Positions 10,654 to 23,772 of a stretch of DNA of 64,000 nt are shown here, one piece after another. The DNA comes from Dactylorhiza incarnata (Eukaryota; Streptophyta; Magnoliopsida; Asparagales; Orchidaceae): positions 1,959,501 to 2,023,500 of the forward strand of contig JAWHQI010000266.1 in the NCBI GenBank assembly GCA_033032865.1. The letters are read 5' to 3'. The notes beneath the pieces were generated by a model. That model made no database searches. It saw only the letters and a program-made list of their open reading frames with translations, and was not told the origin of the DNA. Within the stretch, counting starts at the first letter, position 1. Each line of letters begins with the position of its first letter. The position numbers and the translations under genes are program-made.

Positions 10654-12472
10654 TGTAAGACCCCAAATTTCATGTGCACGCCAAAATACCAAAAATGAAA
10701 ATGAATTGAAGTCAGGGAGCTAGCGCCAGGCGCTAGCACTAGCGCCGGCAGTAGTGTTTCTCAGCGGTACCGACTCAGGGCTAGCGCCGGCGGTAGCGGG
10801 AAAATCTTAAATCCCCCAAAATCCGATGTTTCTTCTCATTTCTTTGAGAACCCTCTGCCTTTTCATGGTTTGGGAGCTGAGAGCCGAAGGTTAGAAGAGA
10901 AATTGAGGGTGGGCCTTTCATTGTGCGAAGGGCAAATTCACGAAGGCGGCCTTGTGTGCTTGTGTCATCAGCGATTCCATGGAGAGGGTGCTGGTTCAGC
11001 GAGTTTCCTCCGTATCAAGCTCAGTTCTATGGCACCGAAACGGCCTACGAGGGTAACGAATCTCCTCCCTAATCCTTGGACATGTACGTCCTTTGATTTG
11101 CATGTATTTCGGGAGACTTCTACTAATTAGTGGATTGGATCTTCCGGTGGGATGAAGGTATTCCCCCACAAATTGCATGTAGAGTCTGGAACGGTAGTAC
11201 GGGCATAGGCATGCTGTGTGAAACCCATCTGGACAAATCGAGCCAGATTGGTGATGTTTAAAGTGCCGGAAACGATTCCGTGTACGTGCGGTGATTCGGG
11301 TCATGTGTACGGTTTTGTACAGAAAAAGGGTCCTGGAGGTGTTTCCAGGCAATACCTAAATTTGGTAGCAGATCTGTGTTCTGTTACTATCGTCGGGCAC
11401 TAGAGATAGCGCCGGCGGTAGCGCCAGGTGAGCTACCCGTGTTGTTATCTAGAGGTATTTTCCCAGAGGTAGCAGCACTGGGTTATTTTACCAGTGTCGG
11501 GCAGAACTGAGTTCTGTTGCTAGCGTCGGGCGCTAGCGTTAGCGCCGGCGGTAGAGCCCAGCACACAGACAGTGTGTTTCAGTGCTACCTACATTCCTGG
11601 AGGCTGGATGCGTCGCAGAAAAAGTTGTGGAACTTGCAAAACCCAGCTTTTAGAGATGGTATTAGGTGACGCTTACCCGTATCGTGCATAGTGGAATCGC
11701 GGTATTTGAGCAACGGGCCTAGCTGATCCGAACCCTCCCATAGTGGTGGTGAAGAGGTCGCCCCTCGGTGCACCGGGCTATGGATGAGTGCCGGAACTTC
11801 GTGTTCACGGACTAGCTCAAATTGCTTGTCTAAGTTGAAATAAGACTTAGCGTGAGGGCGTAACTTAGGGAGTATGCCAAAGTGTGCCTTGAGAGCACGA
11901 AGCGGGTGGCTTGGTATGCCTCCGTTGGTGTTGTTTGCGGATATATATATATGCTGCTGACTCTTACTTGCAGGGAAGGAGCACCGCCGCCCCGAGTTTG
12001 GGGTGGGGTCGTTATAAATCTTGGTCAGCTAAAGCTGACCAGTTACTTGTTTTCCCACCACTTTGTGGATTTGCTTATACAGGTCCCGGTGAGACTAGCG
12101 GGAGATAGCGGGCTGAAGCCCCTGCTGCTGTGCTGTGCTGGCCCTTGATGGCCCTTGAAGGCCATAGCTTTTATTTACCTTTTGTTCATGTACGGCGGGC
12201 CTGCGTGCCGATGTCTTGAGGCCACCTTTTTGATGTAAACAAATAATGTAACTAACTGTTTATTTATTTCATTCCTACTAGAGATGTGGACATGTTATAA
12301 CTAGTTTTAAGTAAATGAAACATATGCTTCCATTGCGACTCTGATGCTGAGATAGTTATAGTTTTAACTGTTTAATGCTAATTTTAGTAACGCGATCTTC
12401 TATTCATTTAATATGGCTTGGGGTCCCGGCAGGACCTACTGTTATATGCTATGTAACAGGGAGGGTGTTACA
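10654..12472 (+). repeat. 3' LTR of Tekay element
   Basis: It begins TGTAAGACC and ends GTGTTACA, 1819 bp, and aligns with 3870-5676. It is followed directly by the target duplication TCGGC. Confidence 0.93.
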
Positions 12473-13230
12473 TCGGCCATGGTTAAAACCGCCAAAATCA
12501 GCCCCCATGTGGGCTGGAAAACCTCCTAAACTTCTTATAACTGATAGAGGGAGTGAATCCCATCAGTTGGGGAGGGATTTGAAGGATCAATTGCATTTAA
12601 TCCCATGAATGCTCTCTTTCTCTCTCTGATTTGGGGGAAACTTCCCTTTTCTCTCTCCTATCACCAATTATAGATATTTAAGAGGTAAAATTCAGAAAAC
12701 AGTAGGCCCACTAGATGATGGATCTCTTAATTGGGCCTAGCCCAAATGGATTGGGCTAGATTAGGTTATATTGGGGTAATTTTACCTAAATTAGGCTTAA
12801 GGGTAAATTGGTCAAATTGCAAGTCTCAAAATGGGGCTTTTTGGTCCATTAGGTTCCTAGTAGCCCTATTAGGGTAGGGGTAAGGTCAATTTGGCATGGT
12901 GGAGGCCAATTGACCCTAATTGAGCTAGATTGACCAATTTAGGGTTAAGGTTGACTTTAGTCAAATTGGCCTCTTAGGTTGAGCCCAATGAGTCACTGGT
13001 GCTTCAAGGAGACCTCTAATGTGTTAGGGATGATATTGTGGGGTCAAGGTTCAAATTGGGACCCCTAAATCCAATCCTATGCTTGCTAACTAGAAATTGC
13101 TATTTGCAGACCAAGGTGATTTTCTTCTTCTTTCCTATGTTCACAAGGTCTTGAGCTCTTCCTATGGTTTTGTCATGACCTAGTCATGACAAAACCAACT
13201 TAGGGGTCTAGCTGTTTGGGGGATGTTACA
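12473..13230 (-). repeat. Left LTR of element X, second part
   Basis: X LTR sequence resumes here after the Tekay insertion, starting with the Tekay target duplication. It matches the right X LTR near 60890-61833. On the minus strand the LTR begins at 13230 with TGTAACATCCC. No gene is visible. Confidence 0.85.
13166..13196. repeat. Perfect 14-bp inverted repeat near the X LTR start
   Basis: GGTTTTGTCATGAC, a 3-base loop, then its exact complement. The same hairpin recurs at 61769-61799 and 62998-63028, each 35 to 65 bases inside an LTR beginning TGTAACATC. Confidence 0.85.
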
Positions 13231-15268
13231 AATCCGAATAAATAAAAAATAATAATTTCGTCCTCAAAATTCAGGTTAGGCTTGCGGGGTTTTCACCGGG
13301 AGTGACTGAACGTAACATCCCCTAAGAATTGAAACTATGCCTGGCTCGAAGAGCATCGACTATCTCTGCCGCACCAGCTCTAGTGGCTCCCATGTGTGCC
13401 CCTCATGTCCATAATTTCTCCACAGGACCTTGACCAGCGGGACCTCCATGCGCCACAAGACTCGCATCGTCGTATCGTCTATCCTAACCGGGGTGACCTA
13501 GCTACCTTGGTCAATCTATCCTCGATGTTCCAAATAAACATGTGCCCGTAGTGAGGATGTGGTAACATGTGTATGAAACCCATAATTATATCCTCGATCT
13601 TCCACTCTAACCTGGGCAGATTCCTATGCCTCTAAAGTTCACTTCACACGTTCAATTTCTTACTCTTTTTGGTACATCCGAGTAATCAACTTTTCTAGTT
13701 CTTACTATTGATGGAACTAATCGGATTGTCTAGCGACCCAATCATCCTTAAATATTAATGGTGGTGCACTTATGAACCTTTCTGAGTACATGTTAACCAA
13801 CCACAATTAGTATCCATGTTGGTAAGACGACTCCCAATCATTTTCTACCTGGAGTTTGATTCATAAGGTATACGGGTAAAATCATTGAAACCCTAAGATT
13901 TTTCACAAGTCAATTTCATCAAGAAAATATCTTCACATTTATTCCACTAAATTCCTATCACTTCCACATATGCTAATCTCGATCACTTTCGAATGGTCCA
14001 CGGTAAGATAAACTTAGATTTTTCTTATCATAGTCGACTCAAACACTAGATTCTAAATTCAATAGGTCATCGTCTAAGATCTCTGGTTATCCGTCATCAA
14101 AGCTTCCAAGGTATAAGGGATATTATTGTAGTTAAAATTATCTACCAAGACAGTGCGTGATTTTTAACGAATCATAAATTAATCACTTCAGAAGCCCCAA
14201 ACTACCAGAACTTTCAAATATAACTAAAGCTTGCACGACCTAATTTCAGTTCCCAACTTCCAGAAGGGCATCTGCATCCCTAAGTGATTAATCTTGGCAA
14301 CTTACATTTCCAATGATTCAACTAAGGTCAAGATGTTATTATATCTACGAGGTCCTTTCATTGTCCTGGTAACGCCTCAGATCATCATTCCAGACCTACT
14401 TTTACACCATCTCATCTTTGTCCATGTGACATCGAATATGATCAACCTCAAAATCATTACTGTTCACGACACAAAATTTTTCTAACTTAGGTCGAAGGGA
14501 AAACCAAGTCCGTCGTTAATTTGCCCAATAAACAAAAGGTAAGCCCCAATAAACAAAAGATTAGCCTCTATCTATTTTTGGGTGAAGTATCTTCAATATC
14601 ACCATGTTATACTTGTCCCAGGTATGCAAGCAATCCTTAGGGCACACAACCTTAGACTTGGAGTTCTATCTTGAGACTTGTTGGTATACTCCACACTTTA
14701 GACTCTTCTAGGTATCCTCTACTACAACCTTATCAGGATCAGCATGTCACCCAATCCCAAACGGGTCCCTTCTGAACTTTATTTCTTATCCAACCCTCAG
14801 TGTTTGTCATGGTGGTTGGCTTAATGTAATCATGTTACCGATACGAGGGCTGAGTCTATGAGTCCCCTAGCTTCAGGTTATGTGTCAATCTCTCTTTCTC
14901 CAGCCTTTTTGGGGTATCCTTGTACCTTCACCAAAGTTATACCTACGGTCTATTTCAGACAGGGCATGGTATTAATTGTCATGGTAAGTCACGTGTCCTA
15001 GTGGGGTTAAGTCTAACTCATTGACTAAAGGACTATCTAAACATTTCTTTGTAGCCGGAGGAATTCCCTGCGGGGGGCAGGGTTCGTCGCAGGCTACATA
15101 AAAAAACTTGCCAAAAGGTTCAGTTAAAAGTGGACTGTTTCATGTGATTTCCCCATATGGGCACACCACTGCTTCCGCTGCTAGTTTGTCCTCAAACTAA
15201 GCTCGCGCGGGGTGACCTAGGGTTTGTGGACTTTTTTTCTTCGGATCGAGGTTTGCTCTGATTCCACT
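13231..15268 (-). pseudogene. First internal region of Gypsy element X, mostly decayed
   Basis: The region between the two X LTRs is only about 2 kb, too short for a full gag-pol. On the minus strand, about 13470-13365 reads VKVLWRNYGHEGHTWEP, a chromodomain-like tail of a Ty3/Gypsy chromovirus. Next to it, 13490-13650 matches the integrase-derived stretch of the second internal region (62700-62830). About 600 bp between these two parts, present in the second copy, is missing here. The rest (13650-15240) has no readable domain. Near 15160-15200 the leader is shared in reverse with the LARD leader near 23850-23895. X is therefore a deleted, non-autonomous copy. Confidence 0.7.
15255..15266 (-). 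promoter_or_regulatory. tRNA primer-binding site of element X
   Basis: On the minus strand this reads TGGAATCAGAGC, one base different from the common plant initiator-Met-tRNA site TGGTATCAGAGC. It lies two bases inside the right LTR, which fixes the minus orientation of X. Confidence 0.75.
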
Positions 15269-18200
15269 TGTAAGACCCCATTTTTTTTCTTCCCAAACAC
15301 CGGGTCTTAGGCCCAGAACCGCCGCTTTGTGGTGACAACTTCACTCGGGAAGGACACCACTACAAAACACCGATCCTGCCGGCCAAATCGATCACAAAGA
15401 AAAGTGCATTAAAGAAGACAAGTCTACAGAATCAACATGAAATATAAAACCATAATGGTAAATGTCCGCAGATAATAACTGAATAAAAGATTGTTACAAT
15501 AATAAAGGGCACATGCCCTGTACATCATGTCCTCACTACAAGATCACTCGCGGAAGCTAACTACTAATCACTCACTGATCCTGAATCTGGTGCTCCTGTA
15601 ATAGGCTGTCCCGCCTCCGTCTGCACCGGCCTCTTGTGCTGCTGCGTCTCCTCGACCTCCTAAAATGATATGGTCCATCGACCGTTAGTCAAAAAGACTA
15701 AGCCTTATGTTCCCCACCCCACCCCCAATGGCTCCTAGGCACCGTGCGGGAGGATGAAGCGGAGGACAACAAGGAGTATAACAAAGAACAGGTGACAGTG
15801 GTACAAGAAATGTTTCTACACTACAAATGTGTATATATATAACTGAAGCAGTAAAGGGGCATAGTAAGAGCAGGTAAAGAATAAGAAAAGTGTAATAAGT
15901 AAAGACAATTGTAATAGAAAAGTAACCATTAATTTATAGGAATGCCCATACAAACCTATAGACCAAGGGGTCGTTTAGCAAGGCCTATCGTATAAGAAGT
16001 CCCATAACTAACTTATACGATAGGGGTAAGGGTTGAAATGTAATGTTTATGCTATGACAGGCAAGTTATGCAGTTATGCTATGTTCATACAAGTGCAACT
16101 CACCCACTTCGACTCTATGCGCATAGACCTTTAGTTCCCCCTTTTTGGAGCTAGCAAGACTCCCAGGATACTCCCGTAGTGGCAAACGGAAGCGGTAGGT
16201 TGGGCCTCGCCCACCTCTAGGTTGGTATTCAGACTACCTAACCTAGACCTATCGTACGCCTCAACGCAAAACCGCGGAGCATCTGCGTACTCTTACTGGC
16301 TGGACAACCAGACTTTTAAGGCTAAGTGCAAATTCCACACTTGCCGAGTCAACGTATTGACGTCGGTTTGAATGATCGTCCAATACCAATGACCCACCAC
16401 CTTCATTCACATGTAACATGTTCTACTATCTATCTACAAACTCCAAACATAAACCATCTGGGCTCAACTTGCCCAACCAAAAACCTATCTGAGTCACAAA
16501 CTCACCAGATCAACAATACGCACCAACCACCACCGAGCCTACATCTCAGGGTACCAAACCAACCAAACTCCCGTGACAATGGAGTGTGAGTGAATGTGTT
16601 ATTTGTTAGTCTTGATCATCTTCTATACTCCTACGACTTATGGTTAATCTTGGACTTCCCGAGGATTACCCTGTAAGGTGCTCGCCACGGTACTAGGAAC
16701 TGTAATGGGATGACACCCCAAAGTTCCCTTTCTCAAGACACTTAGTGTTGTTGGAATCTACCCATAAGAACACCCCTCTTATCATTTCACTTGAGTTAAA
16801 CCTAAGTGCTTTAAGAAACGCTAGGGGAAAGACGATCCTTCGTCAATCCCAAGCACTACCTTACCCTTAACTCACCAAGCACTCTTAATACATAACTCCT
16901 TTTTGGTGACCTAAACCTCTTCATCCTGACCATGTACACCAACTACATGTCATTCCCACTTAGTAGGCCACTAGTTACCCAAGTTCCACAGTTTTACTAA
17001 ACGCAGACCAAACTAACTATATGAAGCTTATAACTAGAGGTACTCCAAATATTCATCCAACTGACTCAAGATATTTACTGGAGATCTATCATTTTGTTCC
17101 CCACCCCTCCCCCAATGGCTCCTAGGCACCGTGTGGGAGGATGAAGCGGAGGACAGCAAGGGGTATAAAACAAAGCAGGTGACATGGCCTAGTTACAGGA
17201 TTAACTACTCTACACAGGTGTATGTATATATAAATGAAGCATTAAGTAAAGCATAGTAAAGAGCATGTAAAGAACAGTATGTAAAATAAAAAAGTAACCA
17301 TTGATTTTTAGGAGTGCTCATACAAACCTATAGACCTAGGGGTCGTTTAGCAGGGCATATCGTATAAAGATTCTCATAACCAATTTATACGATAGGGGTA
17401 GGGGTTGAAATGCAATGCTTATGCTATGACATGTAGAGTTATGTTGGGTAATGTTATGATCATACAAGTGCAACTCACACACTTCGACTCTATGCACACA
17501 GACCTTTAGTTCCCCCTTTTTGGAGCTAGCAAGACTCCTAGGATACTCCCATAGTGGCCCACCTCTAGGTTGGTAGTCACACTACCTAACCTAGGCCTAT
17601 CGTACGCCTCAACGTAAAACCGTGGAGCATCTGCGTACTCTTACTGGCTGGACCACCAGACTTTTCTTAGCTAAGTGCAAATCCACACTACTCGAGTCAG
17701 TGTATTAACGTCGGTGTGAACGACCGTCAATACCGAAGACCCACCACCTTTATGTACATGTAGTTATGATTACCATCTATCTCCAAGCCATAAGCTCCAC
17801 GGGCTAACCTGTCCGTCACCATAACCTTCTGAGGCACCGTCTCGCCGGAGCAACCCATCCGAACCAACAAGCATTACTGAGTCACAAGCTCACCGGACTA
17901 ACTAGTTCGCTGCTACAACCACCGAGCCTATAGCTTGTAAAACCAAACCAACTAACCTCACGTAACCACGGGGTGTGGGTGTGTGTATTCTTTAGTTAAT
18001 CTTGTAGAACATCTTACTCCTACAGTTTATGGTTAATCTTGGACTTCCCGAGGTCAACCCTGTGAGGGGCTCGCAGCGGTACTAGGAGCTACGATGGGGT
18101 GATAGCCCAAAGATCCCTTTCTCAAGACACTTAGTGTTATTGGTATCTACCCATAAGAATACCCCTCTTAACATCTCACTTGAAATAACCTCCTAAGTGT

Positions 18201-19589
18201 TTTCTGACTCCCCACAGGAAAGACAACCTTTCGGCAATCCCAAGCACAAGTTTACCCTTAACTCACCAAGCACACTCTCATCACATAAACTCCTTTTTGG
18301 TGACCTTCAATCTCTTCAACCAGGCTAGGTACACCAACTACCTTTCATTCCCACCTAATGATCTACATGTTACTTAAATCTTACAGTTTTACTATACGCA
18401 GACCATATGAGTTATATGAGTTGCATGAGAGGAGGTGCTCCAAATATTCATCCAAATGACTCAAGATTATTACTGGGAGTATATCATGATATTATAAGAC
18501 TAAACCCAGAGGATCATATTTTTCCTTAATTATTTGTCATTTATTATAATTTCTCCAACATTGTCCAAGTATGAAATTGAACATGAAGTGTAAGATCTTC
18601 TTAAGATATGGCCCCCATAAAATTATGGAAAATCTATGATGTCAAAATAACAGTAAATATATAATATAACAATTTTACAGTAAGGTGTTGGCCCTAATCA
18701 TAATATTAAATAATTATGCAAAATTAGAAATTAAAGAAGGAACTACCAAAACTACTTGTCCAAAAATTATGGCAAAATTTCCAGACCTCTATAATGATCA
18801 AAAAAGTTTACTGACAGAGTTTCATAATTTATAAAAACCACCAAGTCACATAAATAAATATTTCAAGTGAATCCAAACTAGGGAACATTATGAAGTAACC
18901 TACTGGTAAACAATTTCAATAATTATACAAAAATTCGCAGAGCTTTCTAGTGCCCTAAAATACCCTATCCCTAAGTTTCACAATTTTCCAGAGAACATTT
19001 GGCCCTCATTTATTTATCAAAATCTTAAGGCAAAATAGTTGACATGTGAATGAAGTACTAATTAAATCAATTCAAAAATTACACCAAAATTACCAGAGGT
19101 TTATATCATGACTATATGAGCACTACCAAACTTTCATCAATATCCAAGATAAATTGGGCATGTAAATTCCTCTTGTAAGAAAGTGCCCTAAAAGTTAATA
19201 ACCTAATTCAAAGGGGACAAGTGTTCCTAAAATCCTTATAAAATTACCTAGGGCATATTTACACCATATGAACTTATATACCAAGTTCCATAACCATTCA
19301 AGGACATATGACCATATGTCCTTCACAAGGCTCAAAGTGCAACCCTAGGGTTAGAACTAGAGTTCTAGGGCACATCCTCCCCCCCCCCCCCCCCCAAACA
19401 ACTCATGGAGGTGCTTTATGTGATTCTAAGCCAGTGACAAAAATTTCACCACTTTTGGATGAGGGTTGACCCCTCAATTCTATCATGTGCACTTTTGACC
19501 TAATTTGACCTAGTTTGACCAAACTTGGGTTAGCTAATTACCCAACCAATTCAATCTCAAATGGGATGAAATTTTTACCAGAGTCATGT
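15269..19589 (-). repeat. Right (5') LTR of element X, first part
   Basis: On the plus strand it begins TGTAAGACCCC, so on the minus strand the LTR ends GGTCTTACA next to the primer site. It matches the left LTR from 15493 onward. It contains a tandem duplication of about 1.39 kb absent from the left LTR. A C17 homopolymer lies near 19379-19395. It is interrupted by the LARD after 19589 and resumes at 59904. No gene is visible. Confidence 0.85.
15709..18480 (-). repeat. Tandem duplication of 1.39 kb inside the X right LTR
   Basis: The block starting GTTCCCCACCCC at 15709 restarts at 17096, an offset of 1387 bases, and runs through the same landmarks. The two units have clearly diverged by substitutions and small indels. 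The left X LTR has one unit. Confidence 0.85.
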
Positions 19590-19667
19590 TGTAACATCCC
19601 ATTTCGCGCTAGACCACTCGGAGACGTTTTGACTCACCTTGGGTCAGTTTTGGGAAAGGGAGGATTC

Positions 19668-20115
19668 CGTTCGACGAACATCGAAGGACAGCTTCATTCT
19701 ACGAACGTCGAAGGTCAGTTCCGTTCGACGAAATTTGAAGGGGAGCAGCATTAGGCGAAGTATAGGATTCTGCGTTTGATGAATTATATTTAAGTTGCGA
19801 TCGACGAAGTGTAGCAGCGCCGTTTGATGAAATATCATTGAACGGCGTTCGACGAAATATATTTATTTAGTGGTCGACGAAATATGTTAAAGCGCCATTC
19901 GACGAATTATCTTGGAAGTTTCGTTCGACGAACGTCGAAGGGCAGGCATTCGTCGTTCGACGAATCAGTAGCCGTTCAGCGCTGACGAATCTGTAGTTGT
20001 TCGTCGTTCGACGAATCCTTACATGTTTGTCGTTCGATGAATTTGCTATTCGTCGTTCGAAGAACCTGTAGCTGTTCGTCGTTCGACGAATTTGCTTAAA
20101 TTCGTCGAACGTCGG
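19668..20115 (+). repeat. Array of TTCGACGAA / TTCGTCGTTCGACGAA motifs in the LARD LTR
   Basis: Roughly twenty copies of TTCGACGAA or its palindromic double TTCGTCGTTCGACGAA occur in 450 bases. The array recurs in the partial LTR (28310-28715) and in the 3' LTR (36770-37215) with small differences in copy number. Confidence 0.85.
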
Positions 20116-22071
20116 TCTGTATTTATTAAATTCTAAGCGTTCTTCTTTCCGTCACCCGATAAAGCCTGAATGCTTATTTTTATGATTATTTTAGGCTAAC
20201 AGTGGAATTATTGTCCAATAAGGAGCTGACACCTGAAATTGGAGTTCCAAGGCTTATTAATGCAAACCCTCTTTTCTCTTAACACAAGGGATGAGCATTT
20301 CTCCCGAGGGAAAATCTGGATCTTCATCTTCTTCTTCCTCTCCTTCTTCTTCTTCCTCTCACTTCAGGGAATTAGTTGGGGGAATCTTTGAAGGAGCAAA
20401 GCTTGGAGGAAATTTGGAGCTTGGCCGACCACCACCATGCTTCCATCAAGATGAGCTCCAACCATGGCCGTAAAATAAGGTGACTTCCGCCCCCTCTCCC
20501 TTGGTGCTAGCATCCTAGATCACAATAGGAGAGATGAAGGCTCAAGAGAGCTTCACGTGTGAGCTTTAATGGAGTTTCCTTAGGAAGACCAAGCCGGAAC
20601 CTCAAATTTAGGGCATCGTTCGCCGTGAGGTTTTAGGAATCATTTCTTCTCTTCAAGAAGAAGAGATGGGATTTGATTTGGGGCAAACCCATGGTCATTG
20701 AGGGAGAGTGAGGGGAATGACATTTAGGGATTTAACCTGACCCTTGTTTGGGAAAGATGATGAACAGCCCTCTGTCAATTAGGGTTGTTAATTATATATT
20801 TGTGTGATAAATGTGATGACAGCCCCCTTGCTAATGAATTTTTCAATTTATAACTTTGCACTTGGTTATTAAGGAAAATTGTGCGCAGCTGGGTTCAAGC
20901 CAATTTTTAGGCTTGACCCCACTGGAATTAGACTTCGGGCTCAACATGAACGTTGTAGCCCTCGGAAAGAGCTTTCCTACGATAGGTTATCCGTTTTTTG
21001 AAGTGACCTGTAGCTCCCTAAAATCCCAATCGATTGGACTGTCCAGAAAGCTGGGAGGTGGTTAATGCATGCTGTTTTGCTGTCCAGATTTCTGCAGTTG
21101 ACTTCAGAGCAGATTTTTGATAGGACCCACTTGGATCTGGTTTTAGGACTCAACATGAATGTTGTAGCCCTTTATGTTAGCTTTCCAAATTGGGGTGGAT
21201 CATAATTTTTTGACAACTGTAGCACCCAGAAATCTAGTTTTAGTAAACTGTGTAATAACACTTCCGATCTCGGTATATTATGGATTTCTCTGATTATATT
21301 GGTTGGATGCTCATGCAAATTGGTGGAGACATAGGTGATAAACATATGTACATCCCGGTTGAAATTCATAATTTATGATTAAGTAGTATTAAAGTTATTG
21401 CGGTATTATTTCCTAACTTGAAGGGGATATAAATGCTGAATGTGAAGCCTGTTTGGGCCAGAATTTTGTATGAATCATGTATATGCTAGCATTCGCTTGT
21501 GATAATGATTTCAGATTTATTTCTGTTAAGATGACCCCTTGAATGAACCTTCAATTGTAGATGTACGTGGAATCGTAAAAAAGGACATGTGTGAACTAAT
21601 GTTCATATCGCTTGATAATCTAATGAATGGTGGTAACCTCTCCATAAGGTTGATAGATTTAATCGTGTTGAAACACGTTGTGATTTGTACATAAGACGAT
21701 TGAATATTGGTGATATGTTCGGGCTTACATATTTAGTAAAATATGAATATGGCACAGTACGCACAAGTAGTCCTACAGGATCTAGTAAGGTAATTTCCAT
21801 GTGATGCACACGCTACTGCTTAGAGTCGTGACAACCCGGTATGAGTAACATTGATGGCTTGGTGTGGATTATAAGATATTGGTATATCTTGTGGTGAAAT
21901 GTTAAGGGCCCGGTTGTTGGGGGCCTTGGATGCTAGTTAGCATCAGTTGACTTGTATGATGTGAAAAGGAGAAGACTCCTTCGGCGAGTCTTTGAGTACT
22001 TGATAGCACGGGTTATGCATGGAATTACATGAATGTGCATGGTTTACACTTGGAGGTGTGATGACACTGGT

Positions 22072-22840
22072 TGGAGGATACTTGTGGTTGTGGGATTACT
22101 TGTGGCGGGTCTACGGGCTTGCTAGTCGTAACACCGACAGAAGCCGGCAGTTAGAGTCTGGACCGTTTGGGTAGGACTCATGGTGCTCACCTACCCAAGT
22201 CCCCTTCTATGTCCTTGATGGCTCCTATGTGTGTTCTTAGCGTCGAGCAGTACGTAGGATCTCTGATGTGTGTTCTTAGTGTTGAAGCGTACATAGGCCT
22301 AGGACTGGTAGTGTTCATACCCTCCTAGTAGTGGAGGAGCTCATTCCACTGTCTCCGTCTGGCCACAACGGGAGATGCCTGAGTGGTTAGCTACCCCTCA
22401 AAAAGTGAGAACTAATATATGCACACCACTGCACGAGAGTTGCGATAACACGGGATGTACATGGGAAGCACATGGGTTGCATGGGTTGCATGGCTTACAC
22501 ACGGTGGTGTATGGATACTGGTTGGAGGATTGCTTGTGGCGGGTCTACGGGCTTGCTGGTCATGACACCGACAGAAGCCGGCAGTTAGACTCTAGACCGG
22601 TTGGGTTGGACTCTTGGTGCTCACCTACCCAAGTCCCCTTCTGTGTCCTTGAAGGCTCAGCATGTTGCGAGCAGTACGCAGGGTATCCGCTGTGTGTTCT
22701 TAGCATCGAGGCATACAGAGGCCTAGGACTGGTAGTGTTCATACCCTCCTAGTAGTGGAGGAGCTCGTTCCACTGTCTCCGTCTGGCCACTACGGGAGAT
22801 GCCTGAGTGGTTAGTTACCCCTCAAAAAGCGAGAACTAAA
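22072..22840 (+). repeat. 434-bp tandem duplication in the LARD LTR
   Basis: The landmark GGGTCTACGGGCTTGCT occurs at 22107 and again at 22541, and the sequence between repeats with substitutions. The same doubled block is in the 3' LTR at about 58190-58960, so it predates insertion. Confidence 0.85.
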
Positions 22841-23772
22841 GGTCTATGTCGACATAGCAAAATGCATTGGTGAGTTCATCATATCATAATCATTGCATTG
22901 CATTCATCCTTCATAATCATAGCATTGCACCGCATCAGGTCCATCATATAAATGAGTATGGGCTCTTTTATATGATGGGTCCCAAATTGGAAACCTTAAC
23001 TTATAAGTTTGTATGGCATTCATATAAGTTAAGGTACGATATAAACTTCTTACTTATGTGCTATTTCACTACTTTCTTATACTCTGCCATTGTCATATTA
23101 CTTGTTAGTTGTGCTTCTTATACCTGATGTTAGTGCTTGCTTTTATATGCTCTTTACTTATGAACATGCTTATGAAGCTTTTGCAAGTACTCGGGTACTT
23201 ATACAACTGACATATATGAATAACCATTCCTGTCACCTGCTTTGTATATTATTGCTTATATTGCAGCTTTTCTTCCTTTCCTTCCGCCCGGTGCCTTGGA
23301 GTCATCGGGGGAGCGGATGTGAAGCCACTTAGTCTTTATGACTAACGGTTGCTACGTCCCTCTTTTTAGGAGTGTACATTAGAGCAGCAGTTCAGGTGCT
23401 GGAGGAGGATAGTTAGGTCAGGGTGACAGGGCCGGATACCATGATACCTTGGCTACCGCCAGTGACAGAGGCGAGTGAGTGTTTTGAGATGTAGCCCCGG
23501 GGCATTTAGCTTGATACTCTGATGATTTGCAGGAGCTTGTGTAGCTTTCTGTCTTTCTTGTACTTACTGTTTGGACATTATTACTTATTGTGAATCTATG
23601 GCTTTTAATGCTTTCTTTTATTGATGGGTTGGCGTTGTTTAGTTGGTTTGGCCAGCAGGATAGGCATCTTGTGGGGGAGGCTAGCTCGTGTGATGGCGCT
23701 TCCGCAAGGCAGCTGTCCTGGGCATAAGACTCCCCTCGGTCGTGTCTTGTGTTCCGTGAGGGGGGTCTTACA

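Larger units (their letters stand above)
3870..12472 (+). mobile_element. Complete-length, degenerate Ty3/Gypsy retrotransposon (Tekay/Del-like chromovirus)
   Basis: The element runs from TG to CA and is flanked on both sides by the 5-bp duplication TCGGC (3865-3869 and 12473-12477). It has two LTRs of about 1.8 kb, a primer site, a gag-protease-RT-RNase H-integrase gene order typical of Ty3/Gypsy, a degraded chromodomain-like C-terminus, and a polypurine tract. The order and the C-terminal segment suggest the Tekay/Del lineage, which is inference. It is inserted in the left LTR of X. By eye the two LTRs differ at about 20 of 440 aligned bases in one sample. The coding region has several stops, frameshifts and an internal deletion, so the copy cannot make its own enzymes. 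Confidence 0.93.
19590..23772 (+). repeat. 5' LTR of the LARD-like element
   Basis: This 4183-bp LTR starts TGTAACATCCC and ends GGTCTTACA. It matches 36694-38594 plus 57630-59903. It holds a TTCGACGAA array near its start and a 434-bp tandem duplication. At about 21485-21500 it has the uninterrupted sequence of the site where Copia-2 entered the other LTR. Small open frames here (20291-20473, 22375-22752, 23090-23332) have no recognisable domain. Confidence 0.9.

Noticed and set aside
20291..20473. Short frame with a poly-Ser run in the LARD LTR
   Set aside because: The ATG is lost in the sister LTR (CTGAGC at 37396), and the Ser run is a TTC/TCT microsatellite.
22371..22400. tRNA-like or Pol III A-box-like string TGCCTGAGTGGTTAG, repeated near 22797, 58514 and 58930
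   Set aside because: No B box, anticodon arm or acceptor pairing follows; it is part of the 434-bp LARD tandem block.
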